Of a DNA stretch of 57,691 nucleotides, positions 18,086 through 25,572 are shown one piece after another. The position numbers and the translations under genes were made by a program. The notes under the pieces were generated by a model, which was not told the DNA's origin, did no database searches, and saw only the letters and a program-made list of their open reading frames with translations. This DNA is from Microcaldota archaeon (GTDB lineage: Archaea > Micrarchaeota > Micrarchaeia > Micrarchaeales > Micrarchaeaceae). The first letter of the stretch is position 1, and each line of letters starts with the position of its first letter. The stretch covers positions 1 to 57,691 of the forward strand of contig JAJZJI010000002.1 of assembly GCA_021828345.1 (NCBI GenBank), written 5' to 3'.

Positions 18086-18237
18086 TCCAATAAGATAAGT
18101 ATTATTGATATATAAAAGAATATAAAAGTTAGTCTTTTAATCTTTTATATATAAATGATTAATTTATAAAATATTCTATAAATTTCGTTTAAATAAAAAA
18201 CGCTTATTAAGCTATAATACGTACATTACGTGATAAC
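18086..18237. promoter_or_regulatory. Divergent promoter region between pcn and lemA
   Basis: This AT-rich spacer has TATA-like sequences in both directions, including GTTTAAATAAA near 18188-18198 for lemA and TATATAAAAG-type stretches toward pcn. CGTGATAACATG at the lemA start is a ribosome-binding site with a 3-base spacer. ACGTACATTACGT just before lemA is a short inverted repeat. No gene is visible here. Confidence 0.45.
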
Positions 18238-18855
18238 ATGTTACTAATATTAGGCATTATTGGTATAATTATTGTCGTAATTATAGCGGTAATTATACTA
18301 ATATATAATGGACTTATATCTAAAAGAAATAGAGTACAGGATGCATGGGCCCAAATAGATGTACAATTAAAAAGGCGTTATGATCTGATACCAAATTTAA
18401 TAAATACAGTAAAAGGATATGCAAAATATGAAAAAAGTGTATTAACACAAGTTACAAAACTGCGCTCATCATTAATAAATGGTTCGGTTGAGGAAAAAGC
18501 AAATGCAAACAATCAGATCACTACAGCATTAAAGAGTATTTTTGCAGTAGCAGAAAATTACCCTGACTTAAAAGCTTCACAAAATTTTAAAGAATTACAG
18601 GAGGCAATACAGGAAACAGAAGATAAAATAGCGTTTGTAAGGACATCGTATAACGATTATGTTATGGATTATAATAATGGACTGCAGCAATTTCCAAGTA
18701 GCATATTCGCTAATGCATTCCACTTCCAGAAATTTGACTATTTCAAAACAGATAATGACGAAGAGAAAAAGCCAATAAATGTTAATTTTGATGATTTGAC
18801 ACCTGACGATAATGCAGTCAAACAAACAAAGACAAATAAGAAAACAAAACAGTGA
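18238..18855 (+). CDS. lemA: LemA family membrane protein
   Basis: A 205-residue protein with an N-terminal membrane anchor (residues 2-25) and a helical-bundle domain. Family motifs are NRVQDAWAQIDVQLKRRYDLIPNL, LKASQNFKELQ and TEDKIAFVRTSYNDYVMDYN, and IFANAFHFQKFDYF closes the domain. The final 40 residues are charged and disordered. LemA is commonly paired with the HtpX protease, as here, where the stop overlaps the htpX GTG by 4 bases. Its molecular function is unproven, and envelope quality control is likely. Confidence 0.94.
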   Translation: MLLILGIIGIIIVVIIAVIILIYNGLISKRNRVQDAWAQIDVQLKRRYDLIPNLINTVKGYAKYEKSVLTQVTKLRSSLINGSVEEKANANNQITTALKSIFAVAENYPDLKASQNFKELQEAIQETEDKIAFVRTSYNDYVMDYNNGLQQFPSSIFANAFHFQKFDYFKTDNDEEKKPINVNFDDLTPDDNAVKQTKTNKKTKQ

Positions 18856-19754
18856 ATTTTGTGTCAAGTTTCTTTGATGAAATAGCAAAAAATAGGATAA
18901 AATCAATCATATTGATGCTCTTATTTATTGGACTATTCTCTTTGATTATATATGTTTTTGTTTTATTTTTAGGTGGCGGGCTATTTGCATTTATAGCTGG
19001 TTTTCTTTTAATAATAGCGTATGCAGCATTTGTTTATTTTGCGGGTAATAAAATAGTTTTAGCAGTATCTGGAGCAAAGATCGCAGATAAAAAACAGTAC
19101 CATAGTTTATATAGTATTGTAGAAGGTCTTTCAGCCGCTGCACAGGTTAAAATGCCTGCAATTTATATTATGAATGATAATAACCCTAATGCTTTTGCTA
19201 CAGGAAGAAATAAAAAAATATCAGCAATTGTAGTCACTACGGGATTATTAAATATTATGAATCATCAAGAACTTGTAGGGGTAATTGCTCATGAAATGTC
19301 CCACATATCAAATTCTGATGTACAATTTATGATGATTGCTGTTGTTTTTGCAGGAGTTATTGGACTTGTAGGAGCATTTGTTAGAAATATGTTCTTTTTT
19401 GGCTTTGAAGGGGAAGGTAGAAATGGAGGCATATTAATGCTTGTTGTGCTCGTAATAGGTATACTTGGACCTATATTTGCATTTTTAATAAAATTAGCCA
19501 TATCTAGAAAAAGAGAATTTATGGCAGATGCAAACGGAGCAAGACTTACACGAGACCCAAAAGGGTTATCAAGCGCTCTGAAAAAAATAAAATTATATTC
19601 AGAATCAACGCAATCTAAAAAAGTTAAAAACGCAAATGAGATGACAGCATCGCTTTATTTCTCAAATCCATTTTCAAAAAATAGTATCGCAAATATATTA
19701 TCTACACATCCACCAATAGATGAACGTATAAAGCGTTTAGATCAGATGTACTGA
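18852..19754 (+). CDS. htpX: M48 zinc metalloprotease HtpX
   Basis: A 300-residue membrane protease of the HtpX/Ste24 family. Two N-terminal membrane helices (about 18-70) precede the active site HEMSH, with the third zinc-ligand Glu in SRKREFMADANGARLT. More membrane segments lie between them. The end reads LSTHPPIDERIKRLDQMY, which is typical of HtpX. It degrades misfolded membrane proteins. It starts at GTG, overlapping the lemA stop (GTGA). The insertion sequence begins 25 bases after the stop. Confidence 0.96.
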   Translation: MNFVSSFFDEIAKNRIKSIILMLLFIGLFSLIIYVFVLFLGGGLFAFIAGFLLIIAYAAFVYFAGNKIVLAVSGAKIADKKQYHSLYSIVEGLSAAAQVKMPAIYIMNDNNPNAFATGRNKKISAIVVTTGLLNIMNHQELVGVIAHEMSHISNSDVQFMMIAVVFAGVIGLVGAFVRNMFFFGFEGEGRNGGILMLVVLVIGILGPIFAFLIKLAISRKREFMADANGARLTRDPKGLSSALKKIKLYSESTQSKKVKNANEMTASLYFSNPFSKNSIANILSTHPPIDERIKRLDQMY

Positions 19755-19768
19755 TAGTATTATTAAAA

Positions 19769-19778
19769 TCAAATACCA
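19769..19778 (+). repeat. Target-site duplication, left copy (TCAAATACCA)
   Basis: TCAAATACCA directly precedes the left terminal repeat of the insertion sequence and recurs at 21081-21090 on the far side. A perfect 10-base direct repeat flanking matched inverted ends is the normal trace of transposition. Confidence 0.8.
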
Positions 19779-19793
19779 GGATTGGGACATAAG

Positions 19794-20840
19794 TCAACCT
19801 CCACCTAATACAAGAAGATTATGCCAAATACCTTTACACATAACTGCCGTTGCGATTCTATCAAAACGCCTCTGCCATACATTCCAACCGTTTGATTTTT
19901 TATCCGAGGCAAAACCACTCTCCGAACTCTCACGTCTATAATACTCTTTCAGGAAAACCATTGTATCTATCATTAGATCTCTCCATGTTTCGTGCCATTT
20001 TTTGTTACCATTCACTGTCGTATTAGACTTAGGGAGGATATAAAATTTAGTATACATACCAAATTTCTTTACGATAGATTGACCTGTGTAGTATTTATCA
20101 AGTCTTACACTGTCAACTTTTATTCCAAGTGAATTCATCATCTGCTTTGCACTGATAAATGCCTCCTTCTCCGATCGCATTCCAGTACCATAACCGACAT
20201 ACATTTTCGTCTTCAAGTCTATAAATGCAAATGCATAAGCAAACATTTTTCTATTTCCATTTTTCTTCTTGACATTAGATGCGTAATGCTTCTTTATAGT
20301 TAGACTGTATCCTGTCCCATCTCCAGATATATCTACATGTGTTATCCCCTTTCTTAGCACCATGATCACAAACATGTTGTGGAGAATTATTGATACTAAA
20401 GGATCGGAGTATAACCTTTCGATGGTCTTGTATGAAGTTTGGATGTTGTGTAGTTTACCAAATAGCGGCAATAGATTTGCAGTCTTCCTGTTGCTAGTAT
20501 CAAAGATATCTTTCAATAGCAATATCAAGACTTTATCTACAATAGATACTTTCAAAGGTCTGCCTATAAATCTCATATTCTGTGTTAGTGGTGCGGCGGC
20601 GGCTTTTATTACAGGCCGAATTTCTGCTGTGGCAATAGAAAGCCTATTTTTGTATGTAATCTCATAATCCTTCCAGTCAGTACTGGATTTTACCGAATAC
20701 CTTTCTTTATAGTAATTCGTCAACTTGCCTATATCCAGTTTGAACTTCCAAAACCTTTCGTTCGTCAATCGATATGATTTCATGTAATCACAGAAATATA
20801 TACAATCGAAACACATATAAGGATATCCATAGATATCCAT
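19794..20840 (-). CDS. DDE transposase of the insertion sequence (IS4/IS5-like)
   Basis: A 348-residue transposase that looks intact. The acidic triad is plausible as Asp in THVDISGDGTGY, Asp in SVRLDKYYTGQS and Glu in RESSESGF, in the order and spacing of RNase H-fold transposases. A Cys-rich N-terminus (YMCFDCIYFCDYM) may bind zinc. The C-terminus NGWNVWQRRFDRIATAVMC resembles the post-Glu helix. The 3' end runs into the left inverted repeat. The family assignment is by pattern only. Confidence 0.85.
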   Translation of the reverse strand: MDIYGYPYMCFDCIYFCDYMKSYRLTNERFWKFKLDIGKLTNYYKERYSVKSSTDWKDYEITYKNRLSIATAEIRPVIKAAAAPLTQNMRFIGRPLKVSIVDKVLILLLKDIFDTSNRKTANLLPLFGKLHNIQTSYKTIERLYSDPLVSIILHNMFVIMVLRKGITHVDISGDGTGYSLTIKKHYASNVKKKNGNRKMFAYAFAFIDLKTKMYVGYGTGMRSEKEAFISAKQMMNSLGIKVDSVRLDKYYTGQSIVKKFGMYTKFYILPKSNTTVNGNKKWHETWRDLMIDTMVFLKEYYRRESSESGFASDKKSNGWNVWQRRFDRIATAVMCKGIWHNLLVLGGG

Positions 20841-20885
20841 ACTATATATTAAAGTTTTGATGTTCTAGATATATATGGTGTCAAT

Positions 20886-21050
20886 ATGCCAAAAACTTTT
20901 AGAAAGATAAAATTCTCAAATATTACATTGACTGATGAAGTCGAGACTTTTTATGAAAAAATAGTAACTCCTTTTGGAAATTCCGCTAAAATTGACTCGA
21001 ATAAAAAGTATATTGGGAAAAGAGCTTACATTATAATTTTGAAGGATTAA
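20886..21050 (+). CDS. DUF2080-like transposon-associated small protein
   Basis: A 54-residue protein inside the insertion sequence, divergent from the transposase. The segment IVTPFGNSAKID followed by KKYIGKRAYIIIL matches the DUF2080 pattern (PFGNSAKV...WIGKRVKVI), an AbrB-like small protein found with archaeal transposases. It may regulate transposase expression or bind the ends. It is too short for most gene callers. Confidence 0.7.
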   Translation: MPKTFRKIKFSNITLTDEVETFYEKIVTPFGNSAKIDSNKKYIGKRAYIIILKD

Positions 21051-21080
21051 TTATTGATTAGGACTTATGTCCCAATCCCT

Positions 21081-21090
21081 CAAATACCAC
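21081..21090 (+). repeat. Target-site duplication, right copy (TCAAATACCA)
   Basis: This is identical to 19769-19778, one base beyond the 17-base right inverted repeat. Excision at these copies would restore a contiguous htpX-tfe intergenic region. Confidence 0.8.
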
Positions 21091-21094
21091 AACC

Positions 21095-21103
21095 TTTAAA
21101 TAT
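21095..21103 (+). promoter_or_regulatory. TATA-like box of tfe
   Basis: CTTTAAATA lies about 42-50 bases before the ATG at 21145 and is preceded by an A-rich BRE-like stretch. The insertion sequence ends 14 bases upstream, so the core promoter is intact but any upstream element has been displaced. Confidence 0.45.
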
Positions 21104-21144
21104 CATAAAACTCACTATACTCATACTTGTTGAGTGTGTATCAT

Positions 21145-21828
21145 ATGTCTAAAATTAACCCTAAAAATAATAAAAACGTAAAAAAGAATAATTTGAAGCA
21201 GATATCAAATAAGAAACCAATTATAACAAATATTAAAAATAAAAAGCAGATGAAACAGCTATCTGTTGTGGATTCTGATAAGAAAGTTGTAAAAAGAACA
21301 AGAAAGGAGAAAAAAGTGGTTGCAATACCCTCATTAAAAGAAGCCAAAAACACCATAGATGTTCTTACAAATAACCCAATAGCTGTAGATTATCTAAAAA
21401 GGAATGTGAGTAAGAACGTATTTGATATAATAGATATGTTATCCGTGCCTAGAACTGATGAATTTATATCAGAAAAACTCGGTGTACAAATAAATAATAT
21501 AAGAAGAACATTAAATAGATTACAAAATTATGGTATAACAAATTATTATGTAGCTAAAAATATTAATGGATGGCTCTCTTTTGCATGGTATATTAACACA
21601 AATAAGATTCTATCATTTTTTAATTATATAGAATCTATGTCTAATAAAGAGGTTATTATAAAAGATGATTGTAATGATTATTTTATATGTAAAAAATGTT
21701 ATACTGAAGATAAGTTAATATTTACTTTTGAAGCTGCATACGAAGCTAAATTCAAATGTGTTGTTTGTAATAAAAACTTTGATATGATTACAAAAGACGA
21801 AGCAAAGAATTTAGTAAATATCAACTAA
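21145..21828 (+). CDS. tfe: Transcription factor E, alpha subunit (TFE)
   Basis: A 227-residue archaeal TFIIE-alpha homologue that helps open promoter DNA. A Lys/Asn-rich N-terminal tail of about 65 residues precedes the winged helix (about 75-155: NPIAVDYLKRNVSKNVFDII, RTDEFISEKLGVQINNIRRT, and YYVAKN...GWLSFAWY). The C-terminal zinc ribbon has CKKC and CVVC. The ATG at 21145 is preferred over a TTG six codons earlier. The basic N-terminal extension is longer than in most TFE proteins and may bind nucleic acid. Confidence 0.9.
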   Translation: MSKINPKNNKNVKKNNLKQISNKKPIITNIKNKKQMKQLSVVDSDKKVVKRTRKEKKVVAIPSLKEAKNTIDVLTNNPIAVDYLKRNVSKNVFDIIDMLSVPRTDEFISEKLGVQINNIRRTLNRLQNYGITNYYVAKNINGWLSFAWYINTNKILSFFNYIESMSNKEVIIKDDCNDYFICKKCYTEDKLIFTFEAAYEAKFKCVVCNKNFDMITKDEAKNLVNIN

Positions 21829-21889
21829 TATAAAAAAGATTTTATAACATAACTAATAATAAGCTAAAGTACATATATTATCAATATAT

Positions 21890-21964
21890 AGCGAGGTAGG
21901 GTAGTCTGGAGTGCCCGCCGGGCTCATAACCCGGAGATCGGTGGTTCAAATCCACTCCTCGCTA
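21890..21964 (+). tRNA. Initiator tRNA-Met (CAT)
   Basis: A perfect 7-bp acceptor stem (AGCGAGG with CCTCGCT) has A1-U72, an archaeal initiator feature. The anticodon stem ends in GGG/CCC around loop CTCATAA, the other initiator hallmark. A T-loop TTCAAAT and discriminator A are visible. No intron and no encoded CCA are present. It is the only Met tRNA in the window. Confidence 0.93.
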
Positions 21965-21978
21965 TTTTAACAGTTAGA

Positions 21979-22091
21979 CCCCACAATTCCACTATTCTAT
22001 ATTTTTATATATGTTATATAATATTAATATAAAGAATATTATATAATAAAATAATAACATTATATCATAAAAAAATAGTGGAAGTATGGGG
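21979..22091 (+). repeat. Long imperfect inverted repeat ahead of the GINS-like gene
   Basis: The left arm CCCCACAATTCCACTATT (21979-21996) pairs with AATAGTGGAAGTATGGGG (22074-22091) at 16 of 18 positions. Between them is an AT-only stretch holding a perfect 12-bp inverted repeat, TTATATAATATT / AATATTATATAA (22014-22025 and 22035-22046). The right arm contains the GGGG that would serve as the ribosome-binding site of the next gene. It could be a regulatory fold-back or a small mobile-element remnant next to a tRNA gene. Confidence 0.6.
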
Positions 22092-22099
22092 TGCTCTTA

Positions 22100-22585
22100 G
22101 TGGAAAATAATGATAATTATGATTATTTATGGCAAGTATGGCAAAAAGAAAAACAATCTAATGAATTACAATTATTACCAAATGATTTTTACGATAAGAT
22201 ATTAAAACAATTTAATATGATTAATACTGATGATATAATACATAAAACCACAAAAGAGAATATATTAAAACTTCTTTATAATATATATGAACGAAGGAAA
22301 CAGAAATTAATTGTATATGTGGCATACAATAGACAAATTAGTCAGAATATGCCTAAAATTGAAATAGATTTTCATAAAAAACTATTAAATTTTACATTAT
22401 CTGAAAAATTAGATATAGATAAAAATATTAAAGATAAAAAATTATTAGTAATACAAGAAATACCTAAAATTATATTACCATCAGGTAATGAAATAGGACC
22501 TGTTAAAAAAGATGAATATATAGATATAAATAACGATAATGATAAAGTATTTCTCATTACAAATAACATTTGTAAAGATATTTGA
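22100..22585 (+). CDS. GINS-like replication factor subunit
   Basis: A 161-residue protein with the two-part GINS pattern. The helical A domain carries ELQLLPNDFYDKILKQF, matching the L.pLP.DFY signature. A small beta B domain at the C-terminus (VIQEIPKIILPSGNEIGPVKKDEYIDI) matches the diP...g..ygP.kkgd signature. GINS joins MCM and GAN/Cdc45 in the replicative helicase. Archaeal GINS genes often neighbour eL44 and aIF2-alpha, as here. The start is GTG at 22100, 7 bases after GGGGTG; a GTG at 22091 is possible. The assignment rests on motif pattern and context. Confidence 0.7.
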   Translation: MENNDNYDYLWQVWQKEKQSNELQLLPNDFYDKILKQFNMINTDDIIHKTTKENILKLLYNIYERRKQKLIVYVAYNRQISQNMPKIEIDFHKKLLNFTLSEKLDIDKNIKDKKLLVIQEIPKIILPSGNEIGPVKKDEYIDINNDNDKVFLITNNICKDI

Positions 22586-22596
22586 AGGTAATTAAT

Positions 22597-22884
22597 ATGA
22601 AAATAGATAAAGAGATATCAGCATTCTGTCCAAAATGCAATAAACATACAAATCATGCTGTTAAAGCATATTCAAAAGGATCTGGATTTGGAATAGGCCT
22701 TAATATAGGTAATAGAAGAAGAATAAGAAAACTAAAAGGTTATCATGGTAAGGTAAAAGGACAGGCAATAAAGAAGAAGGTATCACAGAGGCAAAAGGTA
22801 ATATTAAAATGTAAAGTTTGTAATTTTGGCGTTGAACGAGTAATGGGTACAAGAACGAAGAAGAAAATAGAGATAGGTGCATAA
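22597..22884 (+). CDS. rpl44e: Large ribosomal subunit protein eL44 (L44e)
   Basis: A 95-residue ribosomal protein that binds near the E site. MKIDKEISAFCPKCNKHTNH provides the first CxxC, and CKVCNFG the second, forming one zinc site. The middle is strongly basic (GNRRRIRKLKGYHGK). The ATG at 22597 matches the family N-terminus, preceded by GAAGGTAATT. It lies between the GINS-like gene and aIF2-alpha. The usual companion eS27 is not next to it. Confidence 0.94.
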   Translation: MKIDKEISAFCPKCNKHTNHAVKAYSKGSGFGIGLNIGNRRRIRKLKGYHGKVKGQAIKKKVSQRQKVILKCKVCNFGVERVMGTRTKKKIEIGA

Positions 22885-22893
22885 AGGTTTTAA

Positions 22894-23694
22894 ATGGACA
22901 TTTTAGGAGGTCCTAAGGTTGGGGATCTTGTAGTTGCCAAGATATCTAGAGTGGCACAGTTCGGCGCATACTGTAAACTTATTGAATATAATGATATTGA
23001 TTCGTATCTTCCAATACGTGAAGTATCCTCTGGGTGGATAAAAAATATACATGAGTTCATACACAATGGCCAGACTGTTATATGTAGAGTTATATTTATA
23101 GATAAAATCAAAGGCACTATAGATATATCTATAAAAAAGGTAAATAATAAGCAAGCAAAAGATAAGTTGGATTCTTATAACTTAGAAAAACGCTTAACGG
23201 CAATATATCAGCAAGCTTTAAAAGAGGTTAAAATAACAACAAATGAGGAAAAAGAGGCTACTACAAAAATCATATTATCCTCATTTCCTTCATTTACTGA
23301 ATTTATGAAGAATGCTAATAATAATACGGAAGCGTTTAGCAAATTAAAGATATCTAAGAAATTAAAGGATGCAATAATAAACATAATAGAGTCAAATAAA
23401 AAAGAGAAGGTGTATAAGGTCGTATATACCTTAACTATGTCAACATATAACACAAAAGATGGTATATTACAGATAAGAGAAGCGCTTGCAAAGATGATTA
23501 AAATAGGCGTAACAGTTGAATATATAAGCGCGCCTAAATATAGACTACTTGTAGAAGCAAGTGACTATCTGGAAGCTGAAAAAAAATTAAAGGAAGCAAC
23601 GGATTCTGTTTCGGATCTATTTAGCGATGGCGTTTTTGTTATGGAAAAAGAGAAGTTAAAAAGAGAGAAATCCGACATAATGGATAACATATAA
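22894..23694 (+). CDS. eif2a: Translation initiation factor aIF2 alpha
   Basis: A 266-residue subunit of the aIF2 complex that delivers initiator tRNA. The N-terminal S1/OB domain (GDLVVAKISRVAQFGAYCKL...YLPIREVSSGWIKN, about 10-85) is followed by a helical domain and a C-terminal alpha-beta domain (about 170-260) that binds aIF2 gamma. In this system the OB domain contacts mRNA/tRNA. It lies 9 bases after eL44. Confidence 0.95.
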   Translation: MDILGGPKVGDLVVAKISRVAQFGAYCKLIEYNDIDSYLPIREVSSGWIKNIHEFIHNGQTVICRVIFIDKIKGTIDISIKKVNNKQAKDKLDSYNLEKRLTAIYQQALKEVKITTNEEKEATTKIILSSFPSFTEFMKNANNNTEAFSKLKISKKLKDAIINIIESNKKEKVYKVVYTLTMSTYNTKDGILQIREALAKMIKIGVTVEYISAPKYRLLVEASDYLEAEKKLKEATDSVSDLFSDGVFVMEKEKLKREKSDIMDNI

Positions 23695-23759
23695 CAAAAA
23701 CATAATAACTTAATTATACTATTTTATAATAGTGTATAATACTTTTTTTAGGTGATAAA

Positions 23760-24530
23760 ATGAAGGATACAATAATAATCAAAAACGCGAATATAAAGCT
23801 TAACGACCCAATACTTATTGTTGGGTTACCAGGTATAGGGAATATAGGGAAGATAGTTGCTGCTCATCTTAAAAAAGAGTTTAAGGCAAAACGCATAGCT
23901 ACGCTATATTCACCCCATCTACCTAATCAGGTTCTTATGACAAAAAAAGGCACAATTAGGATGATGAGCAATAAATTCTATCTAATTAGATCAAAAAATA
24001 TCAAAAATGACATTGTTATACTAACTGGAGATTTTCAACCTATGAGTCCTGAGGGTCAATATGATATAAATGAGCGTATAACTGAGTTTTTTATAAATGA
24101 ATTAAATGGCAAATTCATATACACTATTGGTGGTTACATATCAAATGCTGGAGATATGAAAAAGCCTAGAGTATTTGGAAATGTTACAAATACCTCTTTA
24201 ATAAAAGAGCTAAAGGATAAAGGGGTAATATTTGGCGAATCTAAGGGCTTTATATGGGGCGCGGCAGGTATGATACCTGTATTTGGTAAACGCCATGGTA
24301 TAGAGGGAGCGTGCTTAATGGGTGAGGCATTTGTAGATTATGATGCGCAGGCTGCAAAATCAGTCATAAATATATTATCAGAAATACTTAATCTAAAGAT
24401 AAAGACCGACGAACTTGATGTAATAATAAAGAAGGTTGCGGATAAAATAAATAAGATGGAGGGAAAGATGAATAATCCAATGCCTCAACTGCCTCAAGAA
24501 AGCGATCATGGAATGCCATATATAAGATAG
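23760..24530 (+). CDS. PAC2 family protein (proteasome assembly chaperone-like)
   Basis: A 256-residue PAC2-fold protein. Typical segments are ILIVGLPGIGNIGKIVAAHL, DIVILTGDFQP, YTIGGYISNA, GVIFGESKGFIWGAAGMIPVFG and GACLMGEAFVDYDAQAAKSV. Archaeal PAC2 proteins (PbaB class) are homologues of the eukaryotic proteasome assembly chaperones, though not all act on the proteasome. The last 20 residues are Met/Pro-rich and probably flexible. GGTGAT-AAA-ATG at the start is a textbook ribosome-binding site here. Confidence 0.85.
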   Translation: MKDTIIIKNANIKLNDPILIVGLPGIGNIGKIVAAHLKKEFKAKRIATLYSPHLPNQVLMTKKGTIRMMSNKFYLIRSKNIKNDIVILTGDFQPMSPEGQYDINERITEFFINELNGKFIYTIGGYISNAGDMKKPRVFGNVTNTSLIKELKDKGVIFGESKGFIWGAAGMIPVFGKRHGIEGACLMGEAFVDYDAQAAKSVINILSEILNLKIKTDELDVIIKKVADKINKMEGKMNNPMPQLPQESDHGMPYIR

Positions 24531-24542
24531 AATTTTGCTTAT

Positions 24543-24631
24543 GCGCCAATAGTCCAATCTGGTTAGGACACGAGCTTCCCAATCTGAATAGGAAATAGCT
24601 CGCGATTCGGGTTCAAATCCCGATTGGCGCA
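24543..24631 (+). tRNA. tRNA-Gly (CCC) with a 15-base intron
   Basis: The acceptor stem GCGCCAA pairs with TTGGCGC, with discriminator A. The D-arm is GTCC/GGAC. The anticodon stem CGAGC/GCTCG encloses a 22-base loop. A bulge-helix-bulge can be drawn with a 4-bp central helix TTCC/GGAA and bulges CAA and ATA. Cutting these at the usual point removes 24582-24596 (position 37/38) and leaves loop TTCCCAA with anticodon CCC. The substrate of the splicing endonuclease encoded at 27283 is thus present in the same window. Confidence 0.9.
24582..24596 (+). other. tRNA-Gly intron (15 bases, position 37/38)
   Basis: ATCTGAATAGGAAAT is removed by symmetric cleavage of the two 3-base bulges. It is among the shorter archaeal tRNA introns and sits at the canonical position. 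The inner helix beyond the 5' bulge is weak, so the motif is a relaxed one. Confidence 0.8.
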
Positions 24632-24642
24632 TATATCTAAAA

Positions 24643-25320
24643 TTATATTAGAAGTATTATTACGAGCAGTAGCCCACTTATTATGCTAGCAATAAAATTA
24701 GATGTATATTTATTGCCAAAACCCAATTCCTCAAAATAACCTAGAATAGAGTCAAATATACTACCTAAAAATCCAATAAATATTATAAGAGTCACAATAT
24801 AATAGTTGTAATATGTGCCAGATATAAGAAAGTACATAAGTGTTGCAGGTATTGTTATGAGCGTGCTGCCTAAAAATCCAGAAATTAGGCCAAGTTTGGT
24901 TACACCCCCACTTGTACCCTTTTTAACCTTCTTTAGGCTAAATATCATAGTAGGGCTTCCATTAAGGACTCCTATTTCACTACTAAATTTATCTGCGGTT
25001 ATTGCCGCAACACTACTTACAAAACCAAGAATTAATATGTATGAAATATGTGCCTGGGACATATAATACGCAAATAGAATTGAAAAAATAAGTGGTGCAA
25101 GGCCATTAGCAATGACATTCTTTATGCCTCTATCCTTTTCTGCAACACCAATCTTTTTCTTATTTATTATTCCAAACGCTGTAACTATAGCTGAAAGCAC
25201 TAAAAAAAGTATCATACTAGCTATCATAAGCGGGCCAAAAATCCCACCAAATATTATCAGTAATATACCAAGTATTATCGCAGCAACCAACGCTGGCAGG
25301 CTGAGTGTTAAAAATCCCAT
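24643..25320 (-). CDS. DUF92 family membrane protein
   Basis: A 225-residue integral membrane protein with about six hydrophobic segments. The DUF92 signature appears as DKFSSEIGVLNG, KKGTSGGVTKLGLISGFLGS and FDSILGYFEE. Related proteins include TMEM19 and plant phytyl-phosphate kinases, so activity on an isoprenoid phosphate is possible but unproven in archaea. It is transcribed away from radA and separated from it by the structured region at 25391-25460. It converges on the tRNA-Gly gene. Confidence 0.85.
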   Translation of the reverse strand: MGFLTLSLPALVAAIILGILLIIFGGIFGPLMIASMILFLVLSAIVTAFGIINKKKIGVAEKDRGIKNVIANGLAPLIFSILFAYYMSQAHISYILILGFVSSVAAITADKFSSEIGVLNGSPTMIFSLKKVKKGTSGGVTKLGLISGFLGSTLITIPATLMYFLISGTYYNYYIVTLIIFIGFLGSIFDSILGYFEELGFGNKYTSNFIASIISGLLLVIILLI

Positions 25321-25390
25321 AAAATTCCATATTTATGATATAATTCCGCTAATTACAAATCTTTTTAAATATTCTTTTTTATATTAAATT

Positions 25391-25462
25391 ACAGGTTCTC
25401 TACTGTAGAAAGGTCGTGAAGAACTGGTCGCCTTGCCAGCGTGTGTTACACGCTGGCACTTA
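25391..25462 (+). ncRNA. Candidate structured non-coding RNA upstream of radA
   Basis: A conspicuously GC-rich 70-base island in an AT-rich intergenic region. It ends in a perfect 10-bp stem with a 3-base loop: arms GCCAGCGTGT (25435-25444) and ACACGCTGGC (25448-25457). Before it, GTTCT/AGAAC (25395-25399 and 25420-25424) can also pair. A TATA-like TTTTTAAATA (25362-25371) lies about 25 bases before its first base. No ORF, tRNA, C/D box or H/ACA pattern is convincing. The strand is inferred from the TATA position. Confidence 0.45.
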
Positions 25463-25537
25463 TTCTCAAAAATATAACTAAAACGCACAATTCTTATCTA
25501 ATTTGTAATCTTAATTTATATAGCTTTAGTATAATAA

Positions 25538-25547
25538 TATATAAATG
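25538..25547 (+). promoter_or_regulatory. TATA-like box of radA
   Basis: ATATATAAAT lies about 26-35 bases before the radA ATG at 25573, so the mRNA would be nearly leaderless. An out-of-frame ATG overlaps the box. Confidence 0.5.
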
Positions 25548-25572
25548 GTTTGCAGATCTTGCGGGTTTTATT

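Larger units (their letters stand above)
19779..21080. mobile_element. Complete insertion sequence with terminal inverted repeats
   Basis: An element of about 1.3 kb. The left end GGATTGGGACATAAGTC (19779-19795) is matched in inverse at 21063-21079 as GACTTATGTCCCAATCC. It carries a transposase on the minus strand and a small DUF2080-like gene on the plus strand. Perfect 10-base target duplications flank it, so insertion is probably recent and the element may be active. It sits between htpX and the tfe promoter. The tfe TATA-like CTTTAAATA starts only 15 bases beyond the right end. No second copy is present in the window. Confidence 0.88.

Noticed and set aside
25435..25458. tRNA gene or tRNA half, because the stem ends in GCCAGCG...CGCTGGCA
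   Set aside because: The two arms are separated by only three bases. No D, anticodon or T arm is present within it.
25441..25572. Longer N-terminus for RadA from an upstream in-frame start
   Set aside because: The upstream 44 residues have no RadA homology, lie over the hairpin and the TATA-like box, and the family start matches the ATG at 25573.
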